From the NCBI GenBank assembly GCA_014804355.1, contig JAAUZY010000060.1, positions 17,829 through 81,828 of the forward strand: a stretch of 64,000 bases of DNA, in the 5' to 3' direction. Positions within the stretch are counted from its first letter, which is position 1; every line of letters begins with the position of its first letter. This document shows, in pieces, positions 50,832 through 60,319 of the stretch. The position numbers and the translations under genes were made by a program. The notes under the pieces were generated by a model that did no database searches, was not told where the DNA came from, and worked only from the letters and a program-made list of their open reading frames with translations. This stretch comes from Lachnospiraceae bacterium. GTDB taxonomy: Bacteria > Bacillota > Clostridia > Lachnospirales > Lachnospiraceae.

Positions 50832-53207
50832 TTACTCTATATCATTGACTTCCTTCAAGTCCACTTTCTTCACACCGCCCGCGCAGAGAAGCGCCGTCAA
50901 TCCTGTTACCACAAGAAGCAGCATTGGATAGATCACATACTCTTCCATCGTCCCCGTAACCAGTTTGATCGATGTACCACCCATTATTGCAAAAATCGGA
51001 CCGACAATGTAAGGCGCAAGCAGGTTAGACAACAGCGTTCCGGCCACCACGGATACCACAAGAATCAACAGCACTCTCGCAGTCTGCCAGCTCTTAAGCG
51101 TCCCATCCGTGAAACCGAGACTCTTAAGAAGCGCGATATCGCCCCGTTCTTTGGTCATGATCGTCTTCATCAGAAGAACCGTGATCAGACCGTTGATGAT
51201 TAGGACGGTGCCCACGATAAAGTATGTCAATGCATCGATCTGCTCGATGATCCCGCCGATCATGCTGTCCAGAAATCCTTCGGCATCCATTATCTTGTAA
51301 TCCGGAAAGATATTTTTCAGCTGCTCGCACGCCTCTTCGCTCTCCATCCCTTCGATCTCCACCTGCATGCACAGTATTCCCGCAGCATAGGCCGGATCCA
51401 GCTTCGCGCTGCGGCTCACCCGATATCCCTGGCCCATATTCATCATGGACTGATAGGTTCCCGTGATGATATATTCTTCCGCCTGCTCCGCCGTCTTGAA
51501 ATGAATAGTATCTCCGATTCCCACGCCCAGTTCCCCCGCCGTAATCTCCGTGATCATCACCTCATTGGCCAGCTCCGGTTCTCTGCCCGTAAGGACAGCG
51601 TAATGCCTTTCCCAGCTTCCCTCCGCCTGTAAGACATAGTAAGTTACCGTATTCTCGGGATCATCGGCATAGCATGGCAGCATATATCCCATATCAGCCC
51701 CAGTCTGTGCCCTCATCCCTTTTTTGCTAAGCACATTCTCTATCTCTTCCATATCACGGAACAAGTTGTCCATGTCCACCGTGTAAGTTTCCCCTCTGCC
51801 GGTATCCAGATAGACATCCGACGGACTTAAGGAAAACTCGCTGATGATTCCGTCGCTTTTCAGGGTATTCGCCGCACTTAAGGGCAGCAGGATCAGCATC
51901 ATCCCCAGACAGAATGTCACAAACAATATACCGAACCTTTTTAAGCTGCTCAGTATGTCATTGACTGCCAGATACAGACCCGGACGCATCTGAGAGCGTT
52001 TCCACAGTTTGAAATGACTCTTCGCCTTGTACCGTTCCCCGTCGGAACCGCTTCTGATCGCTTCCAGTGCCGATATTTTCTTTAATTTATTAGTACTCAG
52101 ATAGCAGAAAAGAAGGACCATGCCGACCACAGCCGCCGCACAGACAATGTTAATGACAAAATTCTGTCCGTTCTGCTCCACTACGATATTGACGATCGCC
52201 CGTTTCAGAATCGCCTTTCCGAAAGGTATGCTGCACACCAGCCCGATCATGGCACCGGCCACGGAAATGGCAAAATACTTGATCAGATACAGCCCTTTGA
52301 TGCCCGCATCTCTTAATCCGATGGCCTTCATGATACCGATCTCTTTATAGTCTTCCTGCATGGTAAATACGATGGTGAACCGCAGTACCAGAAAAGACAG
52401 CAGGATCAGACAGACACTTACCACGATCAGGATCGCCGCAATCAGCATATCCATGATATAGCACAGTCGGGCCATATCCTTCCCGTCAATGGCACTGATC
52501 ACGGTAAAATTCTGTTTTTTCCACTCGCTTTGAAACTTATCCTTGTCGGCATAATTGACATTGTAGATTCCGGTATGAACCAGCCCTTCCTGTCCGGCAT
52601 AACGGGCATAATCCTTCTCCGTGACAACCAGTCTCTTAAATCCCATCATGGAACTGCCGAATACCGCATCCTTAACGATCGCAGCAATTCGAAACTCCTG
52701 CTCCACTTCTCCGACACGGATGGAGACTGTGTCCCCTACCTGCAGGTTATTGTTATCCGCCTCCAGCTTCGGAAATGCGATCTCGCCGGGCTTTAGCGTA
52801 ACAGAACCGTCCTCTGTTGTGAAAACTTTCACAAAGTTATCCGGAATCTTCCCGATAAATAGCGTGTTCGTTCTCTCATACCCACTCTTTCCGGGCTCCG
52901 CCTGACAACTCGTAATCGTCACGTCCTCATTGAGCAGGTTAAAGCCGTCGATCACCTCATATTCCGAAACCCATTCACTTGCCTGCAGAAAATCGGCGAT
53001 TTCATCGGTCACCCCATCCGTCAGGGCAACCACAAGAGAATCCGGTACCTTGGAGATCTCTATGAAATGATCTATGGCACCGTTCACCGCAATCAGGTTA
53101 TCCACGCTGCTTGATAAAAACATCGCCGCCAATATGATGAACAGCAGCAGGATCACATTCATTGTTCTTTTTCGTTTTAAATCTTTTTTCAGTATGCGTA
53201 GAAACAT
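50832..53207 (-). CDS. FtsX-like ABC permease
   Basis: A 791-residue permease with about eight membrane segments. An N-terminal anchor (about 17-37) is followed by a large extracytoplasmic domain, three or four segments with an FtsX domain (about 260-385), a further segment near 425, a second large extracytoplasmic domain, and a second FtsX half (about 665-785). The first half has the FtsX turn MQEDYKEIGIMKAIGLRDAG; the second has MTKERGDIALLKSLGFTDGT. Two FtsX halves fit a permease handling large substrates at the membrane surface, such as antimicrobial peptides or lipoproteins. It heads the operon; AGGACAG lies before the ATG, and repeat copy C lies about 37 bases upstream. Confidence 0.9.
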   Translation of the reverse strand: MFLRILKKDLKRKRTMNVILLLFIILAAMFLSSSVDNLIAVNGAIDHFIEISKVPDSLVVALTDGVTDEIADFLQASEWVSEYEVIDGFNLLNEDVTITSCQAEPGKSGYERTNTLFIGKIPDNFVKVFTTEDGSVTLKPGEIAFPKLEADNNNLQVGDTVSIRVGEVEQEFRIAAIVKDAVFGSSMMGFKRLVVTEKDYARYAGQEGLVHTGIYNVNYADKDKFQSEWKKQNFTVISAIDGKDMARLCYIMDMLIAAILIVVSVCLILLSFLVLRFTIVFTMQEDYKEIGIMKAIGLRDAGIKGLYLIKYFAISVAGAMIGLVCSIPFGKAILKRAIVNIVVEQNGQNFVINIVCAAAVVGMVLLFCYLSTNKLKKISALEAIRSGSDGERYKAKSHFKLWKRSQMRPGLYLAVNDILSSLKRFGILFVTFCLGMMLILLPLSAANTLKSDGIISEFSLSPSDVYLDTGRGETYTVDMDNLFRDMEEIENVLSKKGMRAQTGADMGYMLPCYADDPENTVTYYVLQAEGSWERHYAVLTGREPELANEVMITEITAGELGVGIGDTIHFKTAEQAEEYIITGTYQSMMNMGQGYRVSRSAKLDPAYAAGILCMQVEIEGMESEEACEQLKNIFPDYKIMDAEGFLDSMIGGIIEQIDALTYFIVGTVLIINGLITVLLMKTIMTKERGDIALLKSLGFTDGTLKSWQTARVLLILVVSVVAGTLLSNLLAPYIVGPIFAIMGGTSIKLVTGTMEEYVIYPMLLLVVTGLTALLCAGGVKKVDLKEVNDIE

Positions 53208-53243
53208 CTGTCCTGTCCTTTCCCTTTCTTAATTAAAATTATA

Positions 53244-53298
53244 GCAACTGTTCAGAGTCCTGTTCTTCACGGTTACGAAGCACCTTCTGAACAGTTAC
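53244..53298. repeat. GTAACTGTTCAGA repeat, copy C (full length)
   Basis: The same 55-base layout as copy B, with ends GCAACTGTTCAGA and TCTGAACAGTTAC matching at 12 of 13 positions and the core CCTGTTCTTCACGGTTACGA. It lies upstream of the FtsX permease gene, in its likely leader. Confidence 0.75.
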
Positions 53299-53412
53299 GA
53301 ATGATAACAGTTCTGTAAAGCCGGCCGCCATACAGTACCGTCTGCCCGGGTCTTAGGACAGTGTAGCGCAGGAATTATTAAATAATCCTTAAAAAAATTG
53401 AGCTTCGCTCAA

Positions 53413-53483
53413 TTGCGAGTTTTGCTGCGCAAACTCGGCGTATCCTGCGGGATTAACTTTGCGAGCATTGCTGCGCAAACTCG
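53413..53483. repeat. Two adjacent TTGCGAG/GCAAACTCG palindromic repeats
   Basis: The first unit (53413-53437, TTGCGAGTTTTGCTGCGCAA and ACTCG) is preceded by a TTGAGC ttc GCTCAA hairpin. The second (53444-53483) begins CCTGCGGGATTAACTTTGCG and matches the copy at 3160 with few changes. The 284-base gap 53208-53491 holds these, repeat copy C and a short AGGAATTATT hairpin, and no gene. Confidence 0.65.
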
Positions 53484-53491
53484 GAATATGA

Positions 53492-54748
53492 TTATATATA
53501 TTCCACCGGCAGTGCCACCGTTGTTTCGTTCAGCCATAATACGGATTCATACATGCATACGATTGTTCCTGTTCCGCGCTTTTTCCCCTTAATTCTCTCA
53601 AGTACATCAAACGCATCTGTCATGCTCAATTTCGGGTTGGCTGACATCTTAATTTCGACGGGATATATCGTATCCCCCTGTTCAATCAAAAGATCAATTT
53701 CTGCCTCACGCTCCGTTTTTGTACCATCCTTTTGTCTTCGAATCTTATCCTTTCCCCTATAGTAAGAGACGAACATTCTGTAATCCCGACCTGCATTTGC
53801 AAAACTCTTCAATATTTCGGACACTACGAATGTCTCAAATAACCCTCCCGCCAAAGCTCCGTTCATTGCAGTATCCGGCGTCGGATATCTGGTCAGATAA
53901 CACACCAGTCCCGTATCTCTGAAATAAATCTTCGGCGTTTTGATTGCCCGATTCAATGACGAATTAGAAAATGGCTGCAACAGGTATATGATCCCCGATG
54001 CCTCTAAGATCGAAGTCCATTCCTTCACAGTAGCAGATGAAACTTCCACCTGCTCCGCCACCGAGGAATAATTTAGGATTTGTCCCGTTCTCGCTGCCAT
54101 TGCAGTAAGAAATTGCGTGAACTTTAATTTATTTTTTACATTTGCAAGTTCATTGACATCGCGGTCGATATAAGTCTGAACATATGAACTGTAAAATGTC
54201 TGCCAATCAACATCCGTATCCGCCAATGCCGGATAACTTCCACGATGGATGATTCTCCATACATCATCGCACATCTTCACTGTTTCCTGTCTTTTCACAA
54301 TATACTCTTCCGTAGGTATGAATGGTTCGTTGAAATAATCTCCCTGCATTTCCCGCAAAGACAAACCGGAAAGCTCCAAAACCGCTATACGCCCGGCAAG
54401 AGATTCCGATATGTTCTGCATAAGACGATACTGCTGAGATCCCGTCAACTGAAACAATCCTTTATCTTCCGATTTGTCACATTCCATCTTAATATAAGGG
54501 AATAACTCTGATATATACTGTACCTCATCTAATATAACTGGCGGTTTGTTATTACGAAAAAACAATCCCGGTTCCCGCTTTGTTTCCTCTCTCAGAACAG
54601 GATCATCAAACGATATATATTTTCTGTCCTTGTACATATGCTTTAATAACGTAGATTTACCGACTTGTCTGGCTCCCGTTACTAAAACTGCCTTAAATCC
54701 CTTTTCAGTATTCTGAATAATATTTTCCATTGCCCGCTCAATATACAT
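53492..54748 (-). CDS. AAA ATPase of the DUF4143 family
   Basis: A 418-residue protein. The N-terminal P-loop ATPase has Walker A GARQVGKST (about residues 25-33) and Walker B PPVILDEVQ. The C-terminal DUF4143 domain (IYLLQPFSNSSLNRAIKTPK, YFRDTGLVCYLTRYP, EIDLLIEQGDTIYPVEIKMS) has a nuclease-like E..D..ExK layout. This family is common in anaerobes and archaea, often in accessory regions, and its role is unsettled. Codon use looks more AT-rich than in the genes to its left, suggesting recent arrival. It is divergent from the moxR gene. Confidence 0.88.
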   Translation of the reverse strand: MYIERAMENIIQNTEKGFKAVLVTGARQVGKSTLLKHMYKDRKYISFDDPVLREETKREPGLFFRNNKPPVILDEVQYISELFPYIKMECDKSEDKGLFQLTGSQQYRLMQNISESLAGRIAVLELSGLSLREMQGDYFNEPFIPTEEYIVKRQETVKMCDDVWRIIHRGSYPALADTDVDWQTFYSSYVQTYIDRDVNELANVKNKLKFTQFLTAMAARTGQILNYSSVAEQVEVSSATVKEWTSILEASGIIYLLQPFSNSSLNRAIKTPKIYFRDTGLVCYLTRYPTPDTAMNGALAGGLFETFVVSEILKSFANAGRDYRMFVSYYRGKDKIRRQKDGTKTEREAEIDLLIEQGDTIYPVEIKMSANPKLSMTDAFDVLERIKGKKRGTGTIVCMYESVLWLNETTVALPVEYI

Positions 54749-54909
54749 AATGCCTCACCTTTCTGCGACTAATTTATAATTATATTTTAAATTATACGCA
54801 ACTTTTTTGCAAATATTTTGCTAACACTCTTTATAGGGAAGATAATCGACTTGTATCCAGCTATTTCAAGCAGTACAAAGCAACTAAGTTTTCTGACAAA
54901 ACGCAGGGG

Positions 54910-54939
54910 TTGTGTACAAAGCGTCACTTATTGTATAAT
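54910..54939 (+). promoter_or_regulatory. Promoter of the MoxR-DUF58-transglutaminase operon
   Basis: TTGTGT, 18 bases, TATAAT on the plus strand, about 115 bases before the moxR start. The 25-bp palindromic repeat at 54961 lies in the leader. The remainder of the 307-base gap 54749-55055 is AT-rich and shows nothing else. Confidence 0.6.
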
Positions 54940-54960
54940 AAGATATGAAGTTATGTCTGG

Positions 54961-54985
54961 GAGAATGCGAAGAGCATGCATTCTC
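54961..54985. repeat. 25-bp palindromic repeat, copy 2
   Basis: Exact inverted copy of 4179-4203, starting GAGAATGCGAAGAGCATGCA. It lies about 15 bases downstream of the expected start of the MoxR operon transcript. Confidence 0.6.
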
Positions 54986-55055
54986 CATGGACTGTGAGAG
55001 TAATTCCGAGTAAATTTCTACAAAATTCACTTTTATTATACAATGGAGGAGCACC

Positions 55056-55988
55056 ATGCCGGACAACAGATTAAATCGGGTTCAGGCCGCCGTTAACCGG
55101 ATTATTAAGGGAAAAGAAAATGTTGTGAAGAAAGTGCTTGCCGCAATCATTGGCGGCGGTCATATTCTGATGGAGGATATCCCCGGCGTGGGGAAGACGA
55201 CACTTGCCACTACTTTTGCGCGGGCACTCTCCTTAGATTACAGAAGAGTCCAGTTTACGCCGGACGTCCTTCCCAGCGACCTGCTCGGCTTCTCCATGTA
55301 CCACAGCCAGAAGGGCGAATTCGAGTTTCAGGAAGGCGCGGTCTTCTGCAATCTGCTTCTTGCGGACGAAATCAACCGGACTTCCCCGAAAACACAATCC
55401 GCACTGCTGGAAGTCATGGAGGAACATCAGGTAAGTATCGAGGGTGTGACCCGCAGGCTGCCGGACCCCTTTATCGTAATCGCCACACAGAATCCGGCCG
55501 GCTCGTCAGGCACACAACTGCTGCCGGAATCACAGCTTGACCGTTTCCTCGTGCGTCTGTCCATGGGTTACCCCGGACATGAAGATGCCGTGGCGCTGTT
55601 AAAGGGCGAAGTGTGGAAGCAGCTCGCCGACGTCTCACCCATACTCTCCCTGGAAGAGCTGCAGGATCTGCAAAAGAGGACCGAGGAAATATTTGTCCAC
55701 GACTCCCTGTATGAATATATGGTGTCCCTCGTGGAGGGAACCAGAAATAATCCCCTTTTTGCGCAAGGCGCCAGCCCTCGTGCCGCCATCGCCCTCCTGC
55801 GTATGTCACGGGCAATGGCAATGATTGACGGGCGGGATTTCGTCACAGCACATGATGTTCAGAGCGTGCTGGTGGATGTACTCGGACACCGCGTACGCCT
55901 CAGCGCAAGAGCTTTGGCCGAAGGCACCTTAGCAGAGGCCGCCATCGATAAACTCCATGAAACGGTACGAAGTCCTAAGATTAACTGA
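55056..55988 (+). CDS. MoxR-type AAA ATPase
   Basis: A 310-residue MoxR-family ATPase. Walker A GVGKTTLATTFARALS is at about residues 46-61 and Walker B LLLADEINRTSPK at about 106-118. The arginine-finger and sensor regions (ESQLDRFLVRLSMGYPG, RAAIALLRMSRA) are intact. MoxR proteins act as chaperones for partners encoded beside them, often with DUF58 and transglutaminase proteins, as here. GGAGG precedes the ATG at 55056. First gene of a three-gene operon. Confidence 0.94.
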   Translation: MPDNRLNRVQAAVNRIIKGKENVVKKVLAAIIGGGHILMEDIPGVGKTTLATTFARALSLDYRRVQFTPDVLPSDLLGFSMYHSQKGEFEFQEGAVFCNLLLADEINRTSPKTQSALLEVMEEHQVSIEGVTRRLPDPFIVIATQNPAGSSGTQLLPESQLDRFLVRLSMGYPGHEDAVALLKGEVWKQLADVSPILSLEELQDLQKRTEEIFVHDSLYEYMVSLVEGTRNNPLFAQGASPRAAIALLRMSRAMAMIDGRDFVTAHDVQSVLVDVLGHRVRLSARALAEGTLAEAAIDKLHETVRSPKIN

Positions 55989-56080
55989 GTTATGCTCAAT
56001 AATTCCCATGGATACTGCGTGTTTTACAAAACTCCGTCACAAACTCAAAGTAAGCCGGAAATTTACTTGAAATATTGCTT

Positions 56081-57151
56081 ATGAACACAATCAATCATAC
56101 TACAAACAAAAAAATCAGTATCTCCGCCTTTCATCTGGCGGCATTTTTGCTGATTTATATCATTAATATTCTGCTCTTTTTTGCTTTTCGGGGATATTTT
56201 TTCCTGCTCATTGGAATCATCCTTACCCTTCTGGTGCCCTGCTCTTTCTATATGGCATGGCGGCTGGCAGATTCCATAGAGGGAGATATCCGTGTCACTC
56301 ATAAAACCGTCAGACCCGGAGAACCAGCCGAGGTCATCGTCAGCGCAACAAACCACAGCCTATCCTGCGCACTGCACAGCACATGGCTTCTCACTGTCGG
56401 CAATTCCTTTTTTCAGACCTATAATGACCAGAAGATTCTGCTGTCGATACCGCCCCGCGGCACCAAGCGGTTTCCAATGACCGTCTCCATGACCGATCTG
56501 GGTAGGATCGTTTTCACCTGTAAAGAATATATTCTCTCCGACCTGCTGGGCATTTTCCTGATTCACGCCAGCTGCAATCCGGAGGAATGTATCTTCGTCC
56601 TGCCAACACACGAAAAACCGTCACAGTTTTCTCTTCCGGAGACTTACTCCGGCGCGGAGGAACTTGCGGAGAGTGTACGAAAGGGCAGCGATCACAGCGA
56701 AGTCAGCGATATCCGCGCCTATGTACCCGGTGACCGCCCGCGTGATATCCACTGGAAGCTCTCGGCCAGACAACGGGAACTGATGGTCAAAGAACGCATC
56801 TCACTCTCAGGCAGTGAGCATGTACTGCTCCTGGATCTTCCTCCCGAGAAGGAAAGCGTTCAACAGCTATTAACGGAAGGCTGCCTTATTGTCACGGAAA
56901 TGCTTAAAGAACACATGACGGTTCGGCTGCTTGTCTGGAATCAGCGTCTATACGCCTTTGACAGCTACTCCTGCGGAAGTGAGGAGGAACTGGAGAACGC
57001 TTTTTGTGAAATTTTCCGAACCGAACTGTCCGCCCGCAGCAGCACCCTGCTGCAGGGTTATATGGCGAACTGCTATCCCCAGCTTCGCAGTTACATGTGT
57101 CTGACAGTCAAAGACGATACCATACAGATGGAGATATGTACGAATGGCTAA
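56081..57151 (+). CDS. DUF58 membrane protein
   Basis: About 356 residues. The track starts at a TTG (56075); the ATG two codons later is preferred, though neither has a good ribosome site. Two membrane segments lie at about 14-32 and 35-55. A beta-sandwich region and a C-terminal DUF58 domain of the von Willebrand A-like kind follow. The family core SEVSDIRAYVPGDRPRDIHW is at about 205-224, followed by LSARQRELMVKE. It is the usual partner of MoxR. Its end overlaps the transglutaminase start by eight bases. Confidence 0.85.
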   Translation: MNTINHTTNKKISISAFHLAAFLLIYIINILLFFAFRGYFFLLIGIILTLLVPCSFYMAWRLADSIEGDIRVTHKTVRPGEPAEVIVSATNHSLSCALHSTWLLTVGNSFFQTYNDQKILLSIPPRGTKRFPMTVSMTDLGRIVFTCKEYILSDLLGIFLIHASCNPEECIFVLPTHEKPSQFSLPETYSGAEELAESVRKGSDHSEVSDIRAYVPGDRPRDIHWKLSARQRELMVKERISLSGSEHVLLLDLPPEKESVQQLLTEGCLIVTEMLKEHMTVRLLVWNQRLYAFDSYSCGSEEELENAFCEIFRTELSARSSTLLQGYMANCYPQLRSYMCLTVKDDTIQMEICTNG

Positions 57152-59510
57152 GAGCATATGGAAGAGAAAGAGCCAACCGAATATTGTATTGTCCGAGGGC
57201 ATTATACTGTCCGAAGATCTGTTTGACCACAGTGCAGATGAGCCCTACAGCCGATGGGGCAATCTGCTCGTTCGCGCTTTGTTTCTGTTTGCGATCGTCA
57301 CCGGAAGCCTGGGCGGCATGCTGTCCGCTTTCCACATTTCTTATGCGAAGTGGGCTTTCTTCCTCACGGCTCTGATCGCCGCGCTTTATTGTGCCACTCT
57401 CTATGCAGCAGGCTGGTGGGAAAATGTAGGTTATACCTTGGCCTTTATCCTCGTCCTGTACACCGGACTCGGCATGCGTGTCTACATCAGCAGCGGATTC
57501 TACGGCATCCTGAATGATATTTCCTCCTCCGCCGCCTCCTACTTCGGAATCGAGGCACAAGTCAGCTATGCGGAACAGGCGGAAAACCACTTTCTGGCCG
57601 TCTCCGTAGCCATGTGTTATTTTGCCTTTGTGGGCTGCATTATCATAAACGGACTGATTTCGCGCAAAGGCAGGTATTATGCCGCCGCCATTCCCTCCGT
57701 GCTCTTCCTGTTAGTACCGATCTATCTGGAATATGAGCCTGCCGGCGGCTACATCATCCTGTTTGCCGTGGGAATTATCACCGTATACATCTTTAGGCAG
57801 AATCGATATCAGTGCCATCGTCTGCATCCGAAGCTCCTGCAAAAAGCAGCACAAAAACACATATTTTACGGAAATTTTTCTTCCAAAGCCGCCATGGGCA
57901 CTCTGCTTGCAGTCGCGCTCCTGTGCAGTATCGTCGTGAGCGTTACCTCCTTTTTATTCCCGAGGAGCACTTATATGGCCGACAGAAAAACAAGCGCCCT
58001 GAAGATGCAAACCATGGATACGATGGAAAATTTCTATCTTCTCGGTGTCATGGGGCTGATCAATTTCTATCCCACAACCGGCGGACTTGTAAACGGACGT
58101 CTGGGCGGCGTGAATTCCGTTCGGCTGGACTATGAACCCGATCTGAATCTGGAATTTGTCCCCTATACTTTTGATAGAATCTATCTGAAAACCTTCGTGG
58201 GCGCAGAATATATTCCCTATGAAAACCATTGGAGCTCGGAAGGTAAATCCGCCTATGCAGAAGGCTGGGATCCGGATACGGCGAGACGGCTGAAAGAGGC
58301 CTTCGCTTCCGATCAGGACAATTACGCAAAAGGACTCATGAAGATCACGAACGTGGCCGCAATGATCGGCGTATATCTGCCCTACTATTCCGAAGACATA
58401 GGCAAGACGATCCTGCCCACCAAACAGCAGGAATATACCTATTATCCGCTTCTGACCGGACTGCCTGCGGGAAACGCCGCGCCGCTCTCCAGTGATCTGT
58501 GGCTGGATGTCCCGGAAGCAAATCAGCCCGCAATCGCTGACTTCTGTGAAGAAGCCGGTCTGTCCGGTTCGCAGGAAGAGATCATTGCCGGTCTTCGCGA
58601 TTACTTCCAGGACGAATATCCCTATACGCTGAGCCCGGGAATCACACCGAGAAGGAAGGATTTCGTCAATTATTTCCTGACGGAAAAGCGCAAAGGTTAT
58701 TGTGCCCATTATGCCACCTCCGCCGTATTGATCCTGCGCTATATGGGGATCCCTGCCCGATATGTGGAAGGGTATGCCGTGGATGCCGCAGATATTGCAG
58801 ATGATGCCAAAACTACAGACTTAAACATTTCCGATTATTACGAGGGAGTTTCTCTGATTCCGCAAAGCTCCGTCGTATCATACGATGCTTCCGATGCCGA
58901 CGCCCATGCGTGGGTAGAGATATACGATGAAAAACTGGGGTGGTATCCTGTAGAACTCACGCCTTATGTGACAGACTCGGAAGACGGCCGGACGAGTATC
59001 TGGGATCTGTTTACCCGATTATTCCAAAACGGACAGGATATGGACTTCGCCGACACCGCTTTCTCCGAACAGACCACCGAAACAGACAAGACAATAACCG
59101 GAGGTGCTTCGGTGTATAGGCTCATATTCTGCCTGATCCTGCTATTTCTTATGATTCTTGTATGGTTTTTCGTCAGAAAATTGCTCCGGATGTATCACTA
59201 TCATCGGGCGAACCGCAGCGAGAAGCTGCTGATGAAATATCAGGATATGCTTCGTAGAGTGCATGTAAACGTAGGTACAAAAACTCTGGCTGCTACAGGT
59301 CTCCGCATTCGCACCACGAATCCGAAGAAGGAACTGTACAGTCTGAAAAGTTTTGAAGAACAGATCGCATGGCTGGTTGAGCATGGGGTTCTGACAGGCG
59401 AGAATGGTTCTGCCGAAAAGCTGCTTCGGACGTTGAATGAAGCGGCTTATGGACCTGGGGAGATTTCTGTGGAGGCGTTTGAGGAGGCTCTGGCGTGGGT
59501 GAGATCTTAA
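57144..59510 (+). CDS. Membrane transglutaminase-like protein (TgpA type)
   Basis: A 788-residue membrane enzyme. About six membrane segments in the first 220 residues are followed by a long extracytoplasmic part with a transglutaminase-like cysteine protease domain. The catalytic triad is visible: Cys in KGYCAHYATSAVLILRYM, His in DADAHAWVEIYDE and Asp near the end of the strand. A further membrane segment near 657-677 precedes a cytoplasmic tail of about 110 residues. Together with MoxR and DUF58 it forms a conserved trio; the target is unknown, with peptidoglycan or surface protein crosslinking or cleavage likely. Its stop overlaps the coiled-coil gene's stop by four bases. Confidence 0.9.
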   Translation: MAKSIWKRKSQPNIVLSEGIILSEDLFDHSADEPYSRWGNLLVRALFLFAIVTGSLGGMLSAFHISYAKWAFFLTALIAALYCATLYAAGWWENVGYTLAFILVLYTGLGMRVYISSGFYGILNDISSSAASYFGIEAQVSYAEQAENHFLAVSVAMCYFAFVGCIIINGLISRKGRYYAAAIPSVLFLLVPIYLEYEPAGGYIILFAVGIITVYIFRQNRYQCHRLHPKLLQKAAQKHIFYGNFSSKAAMGTLLAVALLCSIVVSVTSFLFPRSTYMADRKTSALKMQTMDTMENFYLLGVMGLINFYPTTGGLVNGRLGGVNSVRLDYEPDLNLEFVPYTFDRIYLKTFVGAEYIPYENHWSSEGKSAYAEGWDPDTARRLKEAFASDQDNYAKGLMKITNVAAMIGVYLPYYSEDIGKTILPTKQQEYTYYPLLTGLPAGNAAPLSSDLWLDVPEANQPAIADFCEEAGLSGSQEEIIAGLRDYFQDEYPYTLSPGITPRRKDFVNYFLTEKRKGYCAHYATSAVLILRYMGIPARYVEGYAVDAADIADDAKTTDLNISDYYEGVSLIPQSSVVSYDASDADAHAWVEIYDEKLGWYPVELTPYVTDSEDGRTSIWDLFTRLFQNGQDMDFADTAFSEQTTETDKTITGGASVYRLIFCLILLFLMILVWFFVRKLLRMYHYHRANRSEKLLMKYQDMLRRVHVNVGTKTLAATGLRIRTTNPKKELYSLKSFEEQIAWLVEHGVLTGENGSAEKLLRTLNEAAYGPGEISVEAFEEALAWVRS

Positions 59511-59920
59511 CTGATTTTTGCCTTCAGCTCCTGATATCCCCGCGTCAACAGATCGACCTGTATTTTCATGCTTTCATATCCCTCAATGTCCTTCGTATGC
59601 AGGAACCGGTCTACTTTATCATTCACACTGGCGATATCCCGGCTTAACATTTTATAAGCTACATCCATCTCTATTCGTATTGCTTTGAATTCCATGTCAT
59701 TATCGGATTCCATTTTGTCCATTCTGGCTTCGAGGCTATCCACTTTCGCTTCAAGGCTGTCCATTCTTTCCTCGAGCCTGTCCATTCTTTCCTCAAGTCT
59801 GCCGATCCTGTCTTCGAGTCCGTCTATCCTCTTATTCAGACCGGCCTCCATAGAATCCAGACGAGCCATAATCGCCGAAAACATTTCTCCGTTAGTCACA
59901 GTTACCATCTCCTTGTTCAT
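59507..59920 (-). CDS. Coiled-coil protein of unknown function
   Basis: A 137-residue, entirely helical protein. Residues about 17-75 are a heptad coiled coil of nearly perfect seven-residue repeats (RIGRLEERMDRLEERMDSLE, KVDSLEARMDKMES), followed by a second helical stretch. No membrane segment or signal peptide. The heptads are also repeated at the DNA level, so the length of this region could vary by slippage. The stop overlaps that of the convergent transglutaminase gene. Start at 59920 has GGAGATGGTAACTGTG downstream and weak ribosome signals upstream, so a later ATG is possible. Such proteins often oligomerise; a phage or DUF-type origin cannot be told. Confidence 0.75.
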   Translation of the reverse strand: MNKEMVTVTNGEMFSAIMARLDSMEAGLNKRIDGLEDRIGRLEERMDRLEERMDSLEAKVDSLEARMDKMESDNDMEFKAIRIEMDVAYKMLSRDIASVNDKVDRFLHTKDIEGYESMKIQVDLLTRGYQELKAKIS

Positions 59921-60319
59921 TCAGTATACCTCTCTTTCCTTTTCCGGTCAACGCAAACATTTGTTTTTATACAATATAAATATTCGTTATTTCGTTTATT
60001 ACACTTCTTTTTTCTTTCTGTTTGATTAACCGTATGTCCTTGATCTGTAAGTACTCTACCTCGTGAAAATTCCGGCGATATGCCAATGATCCCATATTGT
60101 TATGGATAGATTTTCACATAGATTTGATTGTTATGAATTGAGTATACACTGTTGAGGTTGGGATGTCAAACTGTGTTTTGCGCAGTTTATACTGTTTGCA
60201 GGTTGATTTCCGTGATCTCTTCCCACCCTGTATTGAATTCCACCTCTTTTTCATGTATAATCTATCCAGAAAAAGAAATACTTTTCCTACGAATTATAAT
60301 CATGAGAGGAGGCTTTCCC
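59921..60319. other. Gene-free AT-rich stretch before the toxin-antitoxin pair
   Basis: About 400 bases without a supported gene, repeat or terminator. The track's ORF from 60152 is only the antitoxin frame extended upstream without a ribosome site. A promoter for the antitoxin gene should lie here; candidates such as TATAATC near 60258 lack a clear -35 partner. Confidence 0.5.
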
